DNA of 64,000 nucleotides from an uncultured Bacteroidota bacterium (lineage in GTDB: Bacteria; Bacteroidota; Bacteroidia; Bacteroidales; P3), in the NCBI GenBank assembly GCA_902793295.1, contig CADBDA010000014.1:1-64000 (forward strand). The letters run 5' to 3'. How positions within the stretch are numbered: position 1 is the stretch's first letter; each line of letters begins with the position of its first letter. The notes under the pieces are model-generated. The model did no database searches. It had not been told where the DNA came from and worked only from the letters and a program-made list of their open reading frames with translations. The position numbers and the translations under genes are program-made. Below, piece after piece: positions 42,202 to 54,100 of the stretch.

Positions 42202-43557
42202 ATGAAGAGATTAATCCAGACACTCAAAAACATTTGGTCGATTGAAGACCTGCGTAAAAGAATACTGTTTACCCTCGGGTTGGTACTCGTTTACCGCATC
42301 GGTTCTTACGTCGTCCTTCCTGGCGTCGATCCGTCGCAGCTTGACGTTTTCAGAGGTCAGGGTGACAGTGGTCTGTTGGGACTGTTGAACATGTTCTCCG
42401 GAGGTGCCTTCTCCAATGCCTCCATCTTCGCTTTGGGTATCATGCCTTACATCACTGCCTCCATCGTGATCCAGTTGTTTGTAATGGTCATCCCCTATTT
42501 CCAGAAGATGCAGCGCGATGGCGAAAGCGGCCGTAGAAAGATGAACCAGATTACCCGCCTCCTGACGGTTGTGATCACTGGTTTCCAGGCTCCCGCCTAT
42601 ATTACCAATATGGTTCACCAACTGAATGCCAGCCCTACCGCACTTCATCCTTTTGACGGTTCTGGCCCTTCAACGTTCTTCTGGTTCTCGAGTATCATTA
42701 TTTTGATATGCGGTACGCTGTTTGTGATGTGGATGGGTGAACGAATCACTGACAAGGGTGTTGGTAATGGTATTTCTCTCCTGATTATGGTGGGTATCAT
42801 TGCTCGTCTGCCTTTCGCTCTGGCCGCCGAATTTATGGCTCGCCTGACTGAAAGCGGCGGACTTGTGATGTTCCTGTTCGAAATCGTTGTTCTTCTGGCT
42901 GTCATTCTTCTGGTTATCTTGCTTGTGCAGGGTACTCGCAGAATTCCGGTCCAGTACGCAAAGCGTATTGTTGGTAACAAACAGTATGGTGGCGTCCGTC
43001 AGTATATCCCCATCAAGGTCAATGCTGCTGGCGTTATGCCGATCATCTTCGCTCAGGCTATCATGTTCATCCCTATCACTTTCATGGGATTCAGCAATGA
43101 AGGCGCTTCGAAGTTTGCCATGGCCTTTGCCGACTACAACGGTTTCTGGTATAATTTGGTGTTTGCCATCCTCGTGATTGTATTCACTTATTTCTATACC
43201 GCCATCGCTATCAACCCCAACCAGATGGCAGATGATATGAAGAAGAATGGAGGTTTTATTCCGGGAGTGAAACCTGGTAAGAAAACTGCCGAGTATTTGG
43301 AGGAGATTCTTTCGAAGGTGACTCTTCCTGGCTCCTTCTTCCTGGCAATCGTGGCTATTCTCCCTGCCATTATTCGTCTGTTTGGTGTCAACACTCAGTT
43401 TGCACAGTTCTACGGTGGTACCTCCCTGCTCATTTTGGTCGGTGTCATTCTCGACACCCTTCAACAGATCGAAAGCCACTTGCTGATGCGCCACTATGAT
43501 GGTCTCACCAAAACAGGTCGTATCAAAGGTCGTACCTCAATGTCGATTCAGGCTTAA
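42202..43557 (+). CDS. secY: Preprotein translocase channel subunit SecY
   Basis: 451 aa with about ten membrane segments, the central channel of the Sec translocon. Conserved: LRKRILFTLGLVLVYRIGSYVVLPGVDP; plug region LLNMFSGGAFSNASIFALGIMPYITASIVIQL; QRDGESGRRKMNQITR; PIKVNAAGVMPIIFAQAI; ANPNQMADDMKKNGGFIPGVKPGKKTAEYL-type loop (ribosome and SecA contact); GTSLLILVGVILDTLQQIESHLLMRHYDG. Between rplO and map, the usual spc position. adk, present here in many bacteria, is absent. Confidence 0.99.
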   Translation: MKRLIQTLKNIWSIEDLRKRILFTLGLVLVYRIGSYVVLPGVDPSQLDVFRGQGDSGLLGLLNMFSGGAFSNASIFALGIMPYITASIVIQLFVMVIPYFQKMQRDGESGRRKMNQITRLLTVVITGFQAPAYITNMVHQLNASPTALHPFDGSGPSTFFWFSSIIILICGTLFVMWMGERITDKGVGNGISLLIMVGIIARLPFALAAEFMARLTESGGLVMFLFEIVVLLAVILLVILLVQGTRRIPVQYAKRIVGNKQYGGVRQYIPIKVNAAGVMPIIFAQAIMFIPITFMGFSNEGASKFAMAFADYNGFWYNLVFAILVIVFTYFYTAIAINPNQMADDMKKNGGFIPGVKPGKKTAEYLEEILSKVTLPGSFFLAIVAILPAIIRLFGVNTQFAQFYGGTSLLILVGVILDTLQQIESHLLMRHYDGLTKTGRIKGRTSMSIQA

Positions 43558-43568
43558 CAATAGATAAA

Positions 43569-44339
43569 ATGATTGTCCTTAAGACAAGAGAAGAAATAGA
43601 ATTGATCCGAAAGGCAGCCCTCCTCGTCGGCCGTACGCTGGCTGAGGTGGGCCGCCATATTCGTCCGGGTGTCACCACTCAGTTCCTCGACCAGATTGGG
43701 GAACAATTCATCCGTGACAACGGTGGTATTCCTCTTTGTAAGGGCTATGAGGGATTCCCTGCTGCCCTTTGCATCTCTGTTAACGATGTCGTGGTACACG
43801 GCATTCCGGGCAATCTTTTTATCAAAGAGGGAGACAATGTATCGGTCGATATCGTTGTTGAACTTGATGGCTATGTGGGCGATTCGGCGTTCACCTTCGC
43901 TGTTGGTGAAATATCTCCCGAGATGCAACGCCTGCTTAAAGTGACCAAAGAGTGTCTCTATCTGGGTCTTGAAAAATGCAAGGCCGGTAATCGATTGGGC
44001 GATATCGGACACGCTGTGCAGGCTCACGCCGAGAAAAATGGCTATGGCGTGGTCCGTGAATTGTGCGGTCATGGAGTGGGCTTCAAAATGCATGAGGCTC
44101 CCAACGTGCCCAACTACGGCGTTCCTGGTACGGGTGTACTCCTGAAAGAGGGCATGGTCATCGCGGTGGAGCCTATGATCACAATGGGATCCAAAAACGT
44201 GAAGTTCTCCCAGACTGACGGCTGGACATGCCGTACCAAAGACGGCAAGCCGGCTGCCCATTTTGAACATACTGTAGCTATCGGACCCAACGGGCCGGAG
44301 ATTCTTTCCAGCTTCGATGAAATCAGTCAAAACCAATAA
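43569..44339 (+). CDS. map: Methionine aminopeptidase, type I
   Basis: 256 aa; removes the initiator Met from nascent chains with two metal ions. Motifs: [10 protein letters not shown] (His), [23 protein letters not shown] (two metal Asp), [19 protein letters not shown] (metal His), [10 protein letters not shown] and the final EHTVAIG with Glu ligands. Lacks the N-terminal extension of type II. In the ribosomal operon next to infA, a common order in Bacteroidota. Confidence 0.97.
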   Translation: MIVLKTREEIELIRKAALLVGRTLAEVGRHIRPGVTTQFLDQIGEQFIRDNGGIPLCKGYEGFPAALCISVNDVVVHGIPGNLFIKEGDNVSVDIVVELDGYVGDSAFTFAVGEISPEMQRLLKVTKECLYLGLEKCKAGNRLGDIGHAVQAHAEKNGYGVVRELCGHGVGFKMHEAPNVPNYGVPGTGVLLKEGMVIAVEPMITMGSKNVKFSQTDGWTCRTKDGKPAAHFEHTVAIGPNGPEILSSFDEISQNQ

Positions 44340-44356
44340 TAAAAAGTACAAAAAGT

Positions 44357-44575
44357 ATGGCTAAACAAGCATCAATACAATTGGACGGAACCGTGGTCGA
44401 ATCGCTCGGTAATGCCATGTTTCGCGTTGAACTCGAAAACGGACACGTGATTATTGCGCATATCTCGGGCAAAATGCGTATGCACTATATCAAGATTCTG
44501 CCTGGTGACAAAGTTCAGATAGAGATGTCGCCGTACGATCTCACGAAAGGAAGAATCACCTATCGCCACAAATAA
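44357..44575 (+). CDS. infA: Translation initiation factor IF-1
   Basis: 72 aa, one OB fold: [70 protein letters not shown]. Occupies the A site during initiation. Typical length. The 84-nt gap before rpmJ is pyrimidine-rich on its right half with repeated CCTTTTAA-like units. Confidence 0.98.
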   Translation: MAKQASIQLDGTVVESLGNAMFRVELENGHVIIAHISGKMRMHYIKILPGDKVQIEMSPYDLTKGRITYRHK

Positions 44576-44659
44576 GAAATTGAAAGGTGATAAGGCTGTG
44601 AAGGTGTGAAGACCTTTTAATCCTTTTAAACCTTTAACCTTTTAAACCAAAATAAAACA

Positions 44660-44776
44660 ATGAAAGTAAGAGTTTCAGTAAAGAAAAGATCGCCTGAATG
44701 CAAAGTCGTTCGTAGAAAAGGGATCGTTTATGTAATCAACAAGAAAAACCCTAAATTCAAACAAAGACAGGGCTAA
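44660..44776 (+). CDS. rpmJ: 50S ribosomal protein L36, zinc-free type
   Basis: A 38-aa protein from the ATG at 44660: [19 protein letters not shown]...[12 protein letters not shown]. The KVR-S-KK start and KQRQG end are those of L36. Of the four zinc ligands of the C-plus form (E. coli C11, C14, C27, H33) only one Cys remains; the others are Ser, Asn and Phe. Hence the C-minus form. 26 nt before rpsM. Confidence 0.95.
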   Translation: MKVRVSVKKRSPECKVVRRKGIVYVINKKNPKFKQRQG

Positions 44777-44802
44777 TTATTAAAAAAAAGAATTAACAGT
44801 TT

Positions 44803-45183
44803 ATGGCAAGAATTGCAGGTATTGACTTACCCAAAAACAAAAGAGGTGTTATAGGTCTGACCTATATCTACGGCATTGGAAGAAGCCTTGCTTCGGAGAT
44901 TTTGGCCAAGGCCGGAATCGATGAAAACAAAAAAGTTCAGGACTGGACTGATGACGAGCAGAATACGCTGCGTACGATCATCAACGATGAGTACAAGGTG
45001 GAAGGTGCCCTTCGTTCCGAAGTTCAGATGAACATCAAACGACTGATGGATATCGGCTGCTATCGCGGCATCCGTCATCGTCTTGGTCTTCCTCTCCGTG
45101 GTCAGAGCACCAAGAATAACGCCCGTACACGCAAGGGTAAGAAGAAAACTATCGCTAACAAGAAGAAAGCTCCTAAGGCATAA
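44803..45183 (+). CDS. rpsM: 30S ribosomal protein S13
   Basis: 126 aa, head protein contacting the P-site tRNA and the intersubunit bridge. [39 protein letters not shown], then [46 protein letters not shown]. Standard. A 70-nt gap with a bulged AAGGC/GCCTT stem (45194-45220) follows. Confidence 0.99.
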   Translation: MARIAGIDLPKNKRGVIGLTYIYGIGRSLASEILAKAGIDENKKVQDWTDDEQNTLRTIINDEYKVEGALRSEVQMNIKRLMDIGCYRGIRHRLGLPLRGQSTKNNARTRKGKKKTIANKKKAPKA

Positions 45184-45253
45184 GTTGGAGCCTAAGGCTG
45201 CTGCATAAGGTCAGCGCCTTGTAAAAAATGTAAAATCAAGCAAGTAAAAAATT

Positions 45254-45643
45254 ATGGCAAAAACTTCTAAACCGACAAAAAAAAGAGTCGTAAAAGTTGA
45301 ACCTCAGGGAAGAGCATGCATCTTTGCATCCTTCAACAACGTCATCATTTCGTTGACAAACAATGCCGGTCAAGTGATTTCTTGGTCGTCTGCTGGAAAA
45401 ATGGGCTTCCGCGGATCGAAGAAAAACACTCCGTATGCCGCTCAGATGGCTGCGGAAGATTGCGGTAAAGTTGCTTATGATTTGGGCCTAAGAAAAGTTA
45501 AGGTCTTTGTCAAGGGACCTGGTTCGGGACGTGAATCTGCAATCCGCGCAATCAATGGCTGTGGCATAGAGGTAACAGAAATCGTCGATATTACCCCGCT
45601 GCCGCACAACGGTTGCCGTCCTCCGAAACGCCGTCGCGTCTAA
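45254..45643 (+). CDS. rpsK: 30S ribosomal protein S11
   Basis: 129 aa: [111 protein letters not shown]. Platform protein; the glycine of [11 protein letters not shown] ending is canonical. Confidence 0.99.
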   Translation: MAKTSKPTKKRVVKVEPQGRACIFASFNNVIISLTNNAGQVISWSSAGKMGFRGSKKNTPYAAQMAAEDCGKVAYDLGLRKVKVFVKGPGSGRESAIRAINGCGIEVTEIVDITPLPHNGCRPPKRRRV

Positions 45644-45725
45644 TTTCGGAGTAGATCAGGGAATTTCGAATTCAGATTTATTCTCTTTTCAAAATTCATT
45701 CATTCAACATTTAAATTTGTAAACA

Positions 45726-46331
45726 ATGGCAAGATATACAGGTCCTAAAACCAAAATTGCAAGAAAGTTCCATGAACCTATCTACGGTCCTGACAAGAAC
45801 TACGAGAGAAAACCCTATGCTCCTGGAATGCACGGCCAGAACAAACGTCGTGGTAAAACTTCGGAGTATGGTATCCAGCTTCAGGAGAAGCAGAAAGCGA
45901 AGTACACCTATGGCATTCTTGAACGCCAGTTTGAAAAAATCTATAACGAGGCGTCCCGCAGAGGAGGCATCACCGGTGAGGTGCTGCTCCAACTGATCGA
46001 ATCGCGTCTCGACAATGTGGTTTACCGTTTGGGTATTGCCCGCAGCCGCGCACAGGCTCGCCAACTCGTGTCGCATTGCCACATCGTTGTGAACGGTACT
46101 GTGGTGAATGTTCCTTCCTATTTCTTGAAAGAGGGAGATGTGGTCTCTGTCCGCGAGCGTTCCAAATCACTCGAGGTTATCACCGACTCCTTGGCTTCCA
46201 GAGCCAACAACTATCCTTGGTTGGAATGGGATGAATCAGCTATGGCTGGTAAGTTCATGAACTATCCTCAGCGTGCTGATATTCCCGAGACCATCAATGA
46301 GCAGTTGATCGTCGAACTCTACTCCAAGTAA
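45726..46331 (+). CDS. rpsD: 30S ribosomal protein S4
   Basis: 201 aa, primary 16S binder and, in E. coli, repressor of the alpha operon through a pseudoknot. [49 protein letters not shown]4 RNA-binding domain [56 protein letters not shown]. The N-terminal zinc Cys set is absent (C-minus form). Confidence 0.99.
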   Translation: MARYTGPKTKIARKFHEPIYGPDKNYERKPYAPGMHGQNKRRGKTSEYGIQLQEKQKAKYTYGILERQFEKIYNEASRRGGITGEVLLQLIESRLDNVVYRLGIARSRAQARQLVSHCHIVVNGTVVNVPSYFLKEGDVVSVRERSKSLEVITDSLASRANNYPWLEWDESAMAGKFMNYPQRADIPETINEQLIVELYSK

Positions 46332-46388
46332 TCCGAAGTAAGGAGTAACTCACATTAGTTTTCGAAGAAAAAAGAAAGGAACCAGTAA

Positions 46389-47381
46389 ATGTCAATTTTA
46401 GCTTTTCAACAACCAGACAAGGTCGTCATGCTTGAGGCTGACGATTTCAGAGGTACATTCGAATTCCGTCCTCTTGAGCCTGGCTATGGTATCACCATCG
46501 GCAACGCCCTGCGCCGCGTGCTGCTGTCCTCTCTTGAGGGCTTCGCAATCACCTCGGTTCGCATCGACGGCGTTGACCACGAGTTCTCCTCCCTCCCCGG
46601 TGTGGTCGAGGATATGACCGACATTATCCTCAACCTGAAACAGGTCCGTTTCCGCCGTCAGGTGGAAGACACCGATTCGGAAAAAATCAGTTTCGAAGTG
46701 GCCGACAAAAACGTCTTGAAGGCTGGTGATCTGAACGAGTTCCTGCAGGGTTTCCAAGTCCTGAATCCTGACGTGGAAATCTGCCACATGGAACCTTCCA
46801 CCCATCTCAAAATCGAGCTGAACATCGAGAAGGGCCGCGGCTATGTGCCCTCAGACGAGAACAAGAAACCTGGTGACCCCATCGGAGTTATTGCTATTGA
46901 CTCGATCCACACGCCTATCAAAAACGTGCAGTATGAGGTTAATGATTACCGTGTGGAACAAAAGACGGACTATGAGAAACTGACTTTCGACATCCAGACT
47001 GACGGCTCCATCCACCCGAAGGAAGCCTTGAAAGAGGCCGCCACCATCCTGATTCAGCATTTTATGCTCTTCAGCGACGAGCGTATCTCTCTCGAACTGG
47101 AACCGAAACAGGTGGTTGAGGAATTTGACGAGAGCACTCTGCATACACGTCAATTGTTGAAGACCAAGCTCATCGATTTGGATCTCTCTGTGAGAGCCTT
47201 GAATTGCCTGAAAGCCGCTGAGGTCGAAACCTTAGGCGATCTGGTTTCTTATAATAAAGCTGATTTGCTCAAATTCAGAAACTTCGGTAAGAAGTCGCTC
47301 ATCGAACTCGAAAATCTCGTTGCTTCGAAGAACTTGGATTTCGGCATGAACATTTCAAAGTATAAATTAGATAAAGAATAG
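46389..47381 (+). CDS. rpoA: RNA polymerase alpha subunit
   Basis: 330 aa: N-terminal domain (about 1-235: [65 protein letters not shown]) for assembly, and the C-terminal domain (about 250-320: [44 protein letters not shown]) with the DNA/UP-element and activator contact surface. Standard length; 5 nt from rplQ. Confidence 0.99.
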   Translation: MSILAFQQPDKVVMLEADDFRGTFEFRPLEPGYGITIGNALRRVLLSSLEGFAITSVRIDGVDHEFSSLPGVVEDMTDIILNLKQVRFRRQVEDTDSEKISFEVADKNVLKAGDLNEFLQGFQVLNPDVEICHMEPSTHLKIELNIEKGRGYVPSDENKKPGDPIGVIAIDSIHTPIKNVQYEVNDYRVEQKTDYEKLTFDIQTDGSIHPKEALKEAATILIQHFMLFSDERISLELEPKQVVEEFDESTLHTRQLLKTKLIDLDLSVRALNCLKAAEVETLGDLVSYNKADLLKFRNFGKKSLIELENLVASKNLDFGMNISKYKLDKE

Positions 47382-47386
47382 TAACT

Positions 47387-47890
47387 ATGAGACACGGTTG
47401 CAAAGTAAATCATTTGTCAAGAACACATTCGCACAGAGTTGCGATGCTTTCCAATATGGCCACGTCTTTAATCATGCATAAGAGAGTGGAAACCACTTTG
47501 GCTAAAGCCAAAGCTTTAAGAGTATATGTCGAACCGCTGATCAATCGCTCGAAAGAGGATTCGACTCACAACCGCCGTATTGTTTTCAGCTACCTTCACA
47601 GCAAGGACGCCGTTAACGAGCTTTTCCGCGAGGTTTCGCAGAAAATCGCCAACCGCCCCGGTGGTTATACCCGCATCCTCAAGACTGGCATCCGCAAGGG
47701 TGACAACTCTGAGATGGCTATCATCGAACTGGTTGATTACAACGAAAATATGTTGAAAGAGCCTAAGGCTAAAAAGGCCAAGACTACTCGTCGTGGTCGT
47801 GGTACCAAGAAGGCTGAGGATGCAGCTCCTGTTGCTGAAACTCCTGCAGCTGAAACCCCTGCTGCCGAAGAGGCTCCTAAAGCAGAATAA
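47387..47890 (+). CDS. rplQ: 50S ribosomal protein L17 with an Ala/Pro/Glu-rich tail
   Basis: 167 aa: core L17 about 1-120 ([53 protein letters not shown]..., [28 protein letters not shown]). The last ~45 residues are a low-complexity [30 protein letters not shown]... tail, which makes it longer than most L17. Last gene of the superoperon before tandem terminators. Confidence 0.97.
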   Translation: MRHGCKVNHLSRTHSHRVAMLSNMATSLIMHKRVETTLAKAKALRVYVEPLINRSKEDSTHNRRIVFSYLHSKDAVNELFREVSQKIANRPGGYTRILKTGIRKGDNSEMAIIELVDYNENMLKEPKAKKAKTTRRGRGTKKAEDAAPVAETPAAETPAAEEAPKAE

Positions 47891-47916
47891 GCTTAATCGT
47901 TACAACACGATAAATG

Positions 47917-47950
47917 GAGAGCTGGAACTAGTTCCAGCTCTCTTTTTTTT
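47917..47950 (+). terminator. First terminator after rplQ
   Basis: GAGAGCTGGAAC (47917-47928) pairs with GTTCCAGCTCTC (47931-47942), 12 bp, followed by eight T (47943-47950). Textbook intrinsic terminator of the superoperon. Confidence 0.92.
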
Positions 47951-47993
47951 AGGACTTCTGCCAAACGCTTTCGTGTGTGTTGAGATTTGGATA

Positions 47994-48027
47994 ATGCATC
48001 ATGTAAGAGCATGATGTATTTTTTTTG
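47994..48027 (+). terminator. Second terminator after rplQ
   Basis: ATGCATCATG (47994-48003) pairs with CATGATGTAT (48010-48019) over 10 bp with one GU, loop TAAGAG, then a T-run. Backup terminator about 45 nt beyond the first; no gene between them. Confidence 0.75.
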
Positions 48028-48158
48028 TTTTTTTTCGTCTTTTTTTCTTTTCCGTTGCACTTTAAGGGCAAAAAAAAATGTAAACGCAACAAAAAATAAA
48101 AATTGAGTGACTATTACTGTAGATGTTTTTGTAAAACCATCAAAATAATGCTTATATT

Positions 48159-51100
48159 ATGAAACGGAACGTATTATTAATCATTGTGTTGTTGCAGTTG
48201 CTTATTCCGCTGCCTTCCCGTGCCCAGTGTCCTGCACCAGATGCTTTAATGCTTGTCGAAAATGGATACAACCATTCCCTCCTTTCCTGGTCTACCAGTG
48301 AAAACATTTCCACATGGCAATTGTCCTATGTCGTCCGTAATTACAGTAATTATTATCAATACATGGTTACGGACACGCTACAATTGTCGCCTAATGACGA
48401 TGGCGCGGTTCAATACCTGCTCGACACGCTGCCGTCGGCTTCCATTATTCAGGTTTATCTCCGTCCGCTTTGTGGTGACAGTGTCGTTGCGATGGCTTCA
48501 TCTATATGTTTTTGCACTCCATGTGCACCGATCCCTTCAGATTCGTTGCCGTATCATTACGGATTTGAAGACTTTTTTAGTGTCCCTTCGTTTGGAACAG
48601 TGCTGACCCCTTGCTGGTGGCTCAGTCCCCAGAGCCCTGCCGATAGCACTGGTCGTCCATCAACAGTGCCTTATTACCAAGCCGAAGGTTCCCGATCATT
48701 GTTCATTTCAGCCACCGAATCTATGCCGCGTTCATGGGTGTCGGCGCCTCTTGTGGCCGATTCGCTTCATCGGCTTGAGGTGACATTCCAAGCTATGAGT
48801 TTCAGTGACAACACTTCATTCGAAGTGGGTGTCATGACGAATCCTTTAGATTACAATTCCTTCAGCCCTATTACAGTATGTAGTATACAGGGAACGTCGA
48901 CATGGAATCATTTTAGCTTGACATTTGAAGATTATCGTGGCCCTCAGGGATTCCTAACTATCATGGTTAGGGGTCAAAATTCCATGTTTCTTGATGATTT
49001 CAATGTGAACCATATCACCTGTCCGGAAATACTAAATGTGGCTGTTCGTGATGTTACTTCAACATCGGCTTTCGTCGAATGGCAGCATAATATTCATTAT
49101 CCTGTCCAACCCTATGCTTTTCAGCTTACTGTCACAGATCTTGTCGGACAGCCCATCTTCGTTGATACGCTTGCCAATCAGTGGTCTTTGTTGAACGGCC
49201 TGTTGCCTGCAACGAGCTATTATGTTTCTTTGCGTGCCCTTTGTGATACCTGTTCTGGCGGTTCACGTCGTTTTTTCTTCACCACACGTCCTATGCCGTG
49301 CCTTGCGCTCGATAGTCTGTCATTTATCTCAGATTCCATAGGGCAGGGGACAGGTGTTAGTTATGATATTCCCTTTTTCTCTGGTTCTCATTACGCACGT
49401 TCTCAGCAGATATTTCGGGCATCTGAACTAGGAACGCCTCGAGTCCTGACACATCTGGCCTTGATGCCATCACTTTCTGCCGAAACGAGACATCTGAAGG
49501 TTTATTTGGCTCATACTGCCGACAGCACATTGGAGGGCTACAGCTCGCCTTCCGACATGAGGGTTGTTTTCGACGATACGTTGAATCTGGTGGCCGACCA
49601 ATGGTGTTTTTTGCCGTTAAGCACTCCGTTTGTCTATAACGGACAAGCAAATCTTCTGGTCACTTTCTACGATGACAATCCCGTGTTGACCGGTTCGCCC
49701 CTTCAATTCTATGTCCATCAGTCTTATGCCAATGCATCTCGCTACGATTACAAAAACACCTATAGGGCTCTTGGCGACGGTACCGGTCTTGCAATGAGAA
49801 ACAATATAATTTTTGAGGGCTATCCTTGCGATTCGTCCCTCGCTTGTGCAGCACCTTTGGTGCGTGTGGTCGACAGTACCGTCAATTCCTTATCCTTTGT
49901 CTGGGCTCCTGGTGGCGACGAGTCGTTATGGACCGTGGAATACCGCATGGGTACAAATGCCAGTTGGACGTTAATAGCAGACACCGACACCACCCGATGG
50001 ACCCTCGCAGGCTTACAGCCCGATAGCGACTATCAGATAAGGGTCAGCCATCAATGTGCCGACACCCTCTTTGCTACTGTTCGTACGGTCCATACTCCCT
50101 GCCCGCCCCACAGCTTGCCGTTTGACGAATCTTTTGCTTCGTGGCCCACAGGCAATCAAAACTATTTGCCAGCTTGTTGGAAAAAAGGTAATACAAGCAC
50201 TGGCAATTCCCCCTATGCGACCTATTTTCAACATATGGGAGACTATCGTTCCTTGCTGTTCAATTATACCAACTCCTATTCATCAAATGGATACTACGCC
50301 TATTTGTCGCTCCCCAAAATGGAAGCACCGGTCGATACGTTGATGCTGAGTTTCTACATGTTTATCGAGTATGAATCCTACAATCAGAATATGCGTGTGG
50401 GTGTGTCCGACAACCCTACCGACATGACCACTTTTCGTGAGGTGGGCGTCGCAACGCAGTCGGTACCAGGTCAGTGGGAGTTACATCAGTTCACCTTCAA
50501 CGGCATCCCGGATGGCTATATCACGCTTCTTACGCCAAGCACTGGTTATGCCACCGTCTACATCGATAATATCACGGTGGACTATTTTAACCCTTGCCAG
50601 TCGCCGGTTGATATTTCTCTCGACAGTGTAGACCACCATAATGCCTGGCTCAGTTGGACCGCCAACGGGGCTCCCAGCTATCAAGTACAGTATGGCCCTT
50701 CGGGATTCACTTTGGGAAATGGTACCTCAATGACGGTCTCTTCCAATGGCGTGATGCTTCCCAATCTGACGTTCGAAACGAATTACGACTTCTATGTTCG
50801 TGCCATCTGCGATGCGCAGCATTCATCGCCTTGGAATGGTCCCTTCCAATTCCTGTCTGGCTGCAACACCATCGATGCGCTTCCCTATTTTGTAGATTTC
50901 GATAACATGGGTGTGGGTATGTTCCCGCCTCCTGCCTGCTGGGGGTATGGATCGGACTACAATAGCGCGTATCCACAAGTCAATAGCAGTCTCAATCATG
51001 GTTCTGGAACTGGTTCGGGACTCTATTTCAACAATAACGATTATTATGGCGTGGGCCGCTACACCTACGCTTCCATGCCGGCACTCAGTTCGTCGGTGGC

Positions 51101-54100
51101 TTCGGTAAGCCAGACGCAGCTGTATCTCTACACCCGATCCAATACCTCCGGGGGGCCTTATCCTCTCGTTGTTGGTGTTTGTGACGTCAGTGCCGACCTG
51201 TCAACGTTTGTCCCTGTCGATACATTGTGGGTGACTTATGGGGAATGGACGGGCCAAGATGTCTATCTCGAATCCTACACCGGAACTGGCCGCTACATCA
51301 CCTTTGTGCAGTATTCATTACCTCAAACTACGGGCAATTCGCTGTGGATAGATGATATTACTTTAAGCTACGCCGAATCATGTCACACCCCCAACCAGTT
51401 GCAAACCATTGCCACTACCCAGAATTCTGCCAGCGTGGGGTGGAACGATCGTGCAGGGGCGTCCCAATGGATTGTCGAGTATGGACCTCTCGACTTCCAA
51501 CCGGGTACGGGTACAATGATTTTGGCCAACAGCAATCCCTTCACCTTGACCGGCCTCCCTCCCAACTATAATGGCGAATTCTATGTCCGTGCCCTTTGCT
51601 CCCCCGGCGATACTAGCGGCTATTCGGCTTTCTCCGCCCATTTTGTCACTCCGCAGCAGCCTGCTACGACACCCTACAGCTACGACTTTGAAAACCCTGC
51701 TGAATGGTCTAATTGGACCACGCTGACCAACAACAACTCCTACTGCTGGCTGCGCAGCAATTATCCGCAGCATCTTGCCGATACGGGTAGCTACTCGCTC
51801 TTCATGGCGTACAATTACGTGTATTACCCCTATCCCTACAACACCACGGTCAATGCCGTCGCCTATCGTGACATCATTTGCCCCACTGCGGGCGACTATA
51901 TGCTCACTTTTGATGCTCGTGCCGGCGGACCGCTTTATGACGAGGGTGACGGCCTTCGCATATTCTTGGTCGACCCTTCCGCTACAGTGAGCAGTTCTTC
52001 GGCGAATGCCACCACTCCCTGGGGGCCTGTCGACAGCCTCAACGTCGTGTTCGAACTCTGCGCCGATACGGTCTGGCAGACCTACAATGTCTATCTTGAA
52101 AACATCTCCGGTCCTCAACGTCTTGTTTTCTATTGGGGCAATATCAACCGTCCTTACCATACTATCAAGATGGCAGCCGTGGTCGACAATGTGAGTTTGT
52201 CCCTGGTGACCTGTCCTCGTCCCTACAATCTTCAGGTCGACTCTGTCGGTCCTACCTATGCTGCTCTTTCTTGGCAGGGGTCTGCTTCATCCTATACGGT
52301 TGTATGTGAAAATGATAGGGCAGGGGCTACGCAGCCTCAAACCTTCGTGGTTTCTGGCAACTCCATCTTGCTGACCGATCTCCAACAGGCTCATCGTTAC
52401 CGCTTTGTCGTCCGAAGCAATTGCAATGTAGGCGACTCTAGCGTCTATTCCGAACCCTTGACGTTTGTAACCGACAGTTGCGTTGCCGAATTCTGGTCCC
52501 AAATGGGCGATGTCAACCACGCTTCCCTACAAAGCTTCTACACTCCTGTAAATCTGTTGGCATCCTATTCGGTGTCTGAAATTATCATCCCCCAGTCGGA
52601 ACTCGACACGGTGCCTATCGACCTTTCCGGGGTGGCTTTCAACTACCAGGGGCAGCAGCCCTTGGATGAAAAGGACCTCGTTGAGATCTATATCATGCCG
52701 ACATCCAAATCTTGTTTCGACAGCGTCGCCGATGCTGTCAACCTTACGGCAACGGCGTGCAAAGTCTATACCGGGGCGCTCACTTGTCATCAGGGGTGGA
52801 ACTATTTCGGGTTTGACAATTATTATCACTACGCCGGCAGCGGAAATCTCATGCTCGTTGTCAACGACCTCTCCAATCATGGAATTCCGTCCCAAATAGC
52901 ATTGCAGAATGAATTCCGTGTGCGCCGTTGCGACAGCAGCCTTACATGGTCTGCTTTGAGCTATAACAATCCAATAAATCTTCATAACCTCGACTATTAC
53001 TATGGCAATTCTGCCTATGTCTTTAATTACAGGCCCGAAATGCGACTTTATTCATGCGGCACCTTCTATTGTGAAACGCCACAGCCCGTCCTTGACGTGG
53101 TGACCTACAACAGCGCCGAAATCCACTGGCAGTCTGGCGAAGGCAATTGTGAAGTCCAGTTTATGGCCGCTGACGCCGACGATTGGTCTCCCTCATTGGT
53201 TGTGACCGATACCACCTACACCTTCCTAAACCTGGTCCCTGATGCCGACTATCGTTTCCGCATGCGGCGCCAGTGCGACAGCCTGCGTTTTTCCGAATGG
53301 GTCGAGGGTGCTTTTACTACAGCCCATCTTGATTGCTTCCGCCCCACCAACCTTGTCGCTTCCAATGCCACCACCTCCACGGTCGATCTCTCGTGGAACG
53401 GACACGAGGGCGATACGGCTTGGTCGGTCCATGTGTGGAATACGACCTTCGATACTGTCTTCGATGTCGATACGACTGCTGTCACGCTGATTTCGCTGGT
53501 GTCCGACATGCGTTATATGGCCAATGTCTCAACCGTTTGTGGCGATGGTTTGGTCGTTTCATCTCCTTCCATCTCGGTGGGCTTCGGCACGCTCCCGTGT
53601 GGCAGTGTCGATCCGTTGGTTGTCACCGCGGTCACGTCGACTTCGGTCACCTTGCGTTGGACCGACATCTCTGCCCCTTCCTATGCTGTTGAAATTGGAG
53701 AACCAGGGTTCGGTGTCGATATGGGACGGCGTTTCATCACCACGGCTACATCAATAACAATCGATAGCCTCCAGCCTGATCACGACTATGAAATCTACGC
53801 GCAGGCTCGCTGTGGTGGACCCAACACGGGGCGATGGTCCGAAAGTGTTATTGTCCATACGTCAAATGCTGCAGTCACCTCCGTCGACAAGCCCTCACTG
53901 CAGTTGGTTCCCAATCCTGCCCATGGTTTTTCGACGCTTCTGCTCCAAGGAATTTCCGGCACATTCCAGGTGCGTGTGGTCGACGTGACGGGACGTCCGG
54001 TCCGCACGTTCACGTTGCAGTGTGGCGACAATTGCCGGCAGACGGTCCGACTTGACGAATTGCCCAGCGGTGCCTATTTCGTTCAGGTTGTAGGCCCCAA

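Noticed and set aside
45712..45719. TAAATTTG promoter-like box before rpsD
   Set aside because: It would place the transcription start at the rpsD start codon and has no -33 partner.
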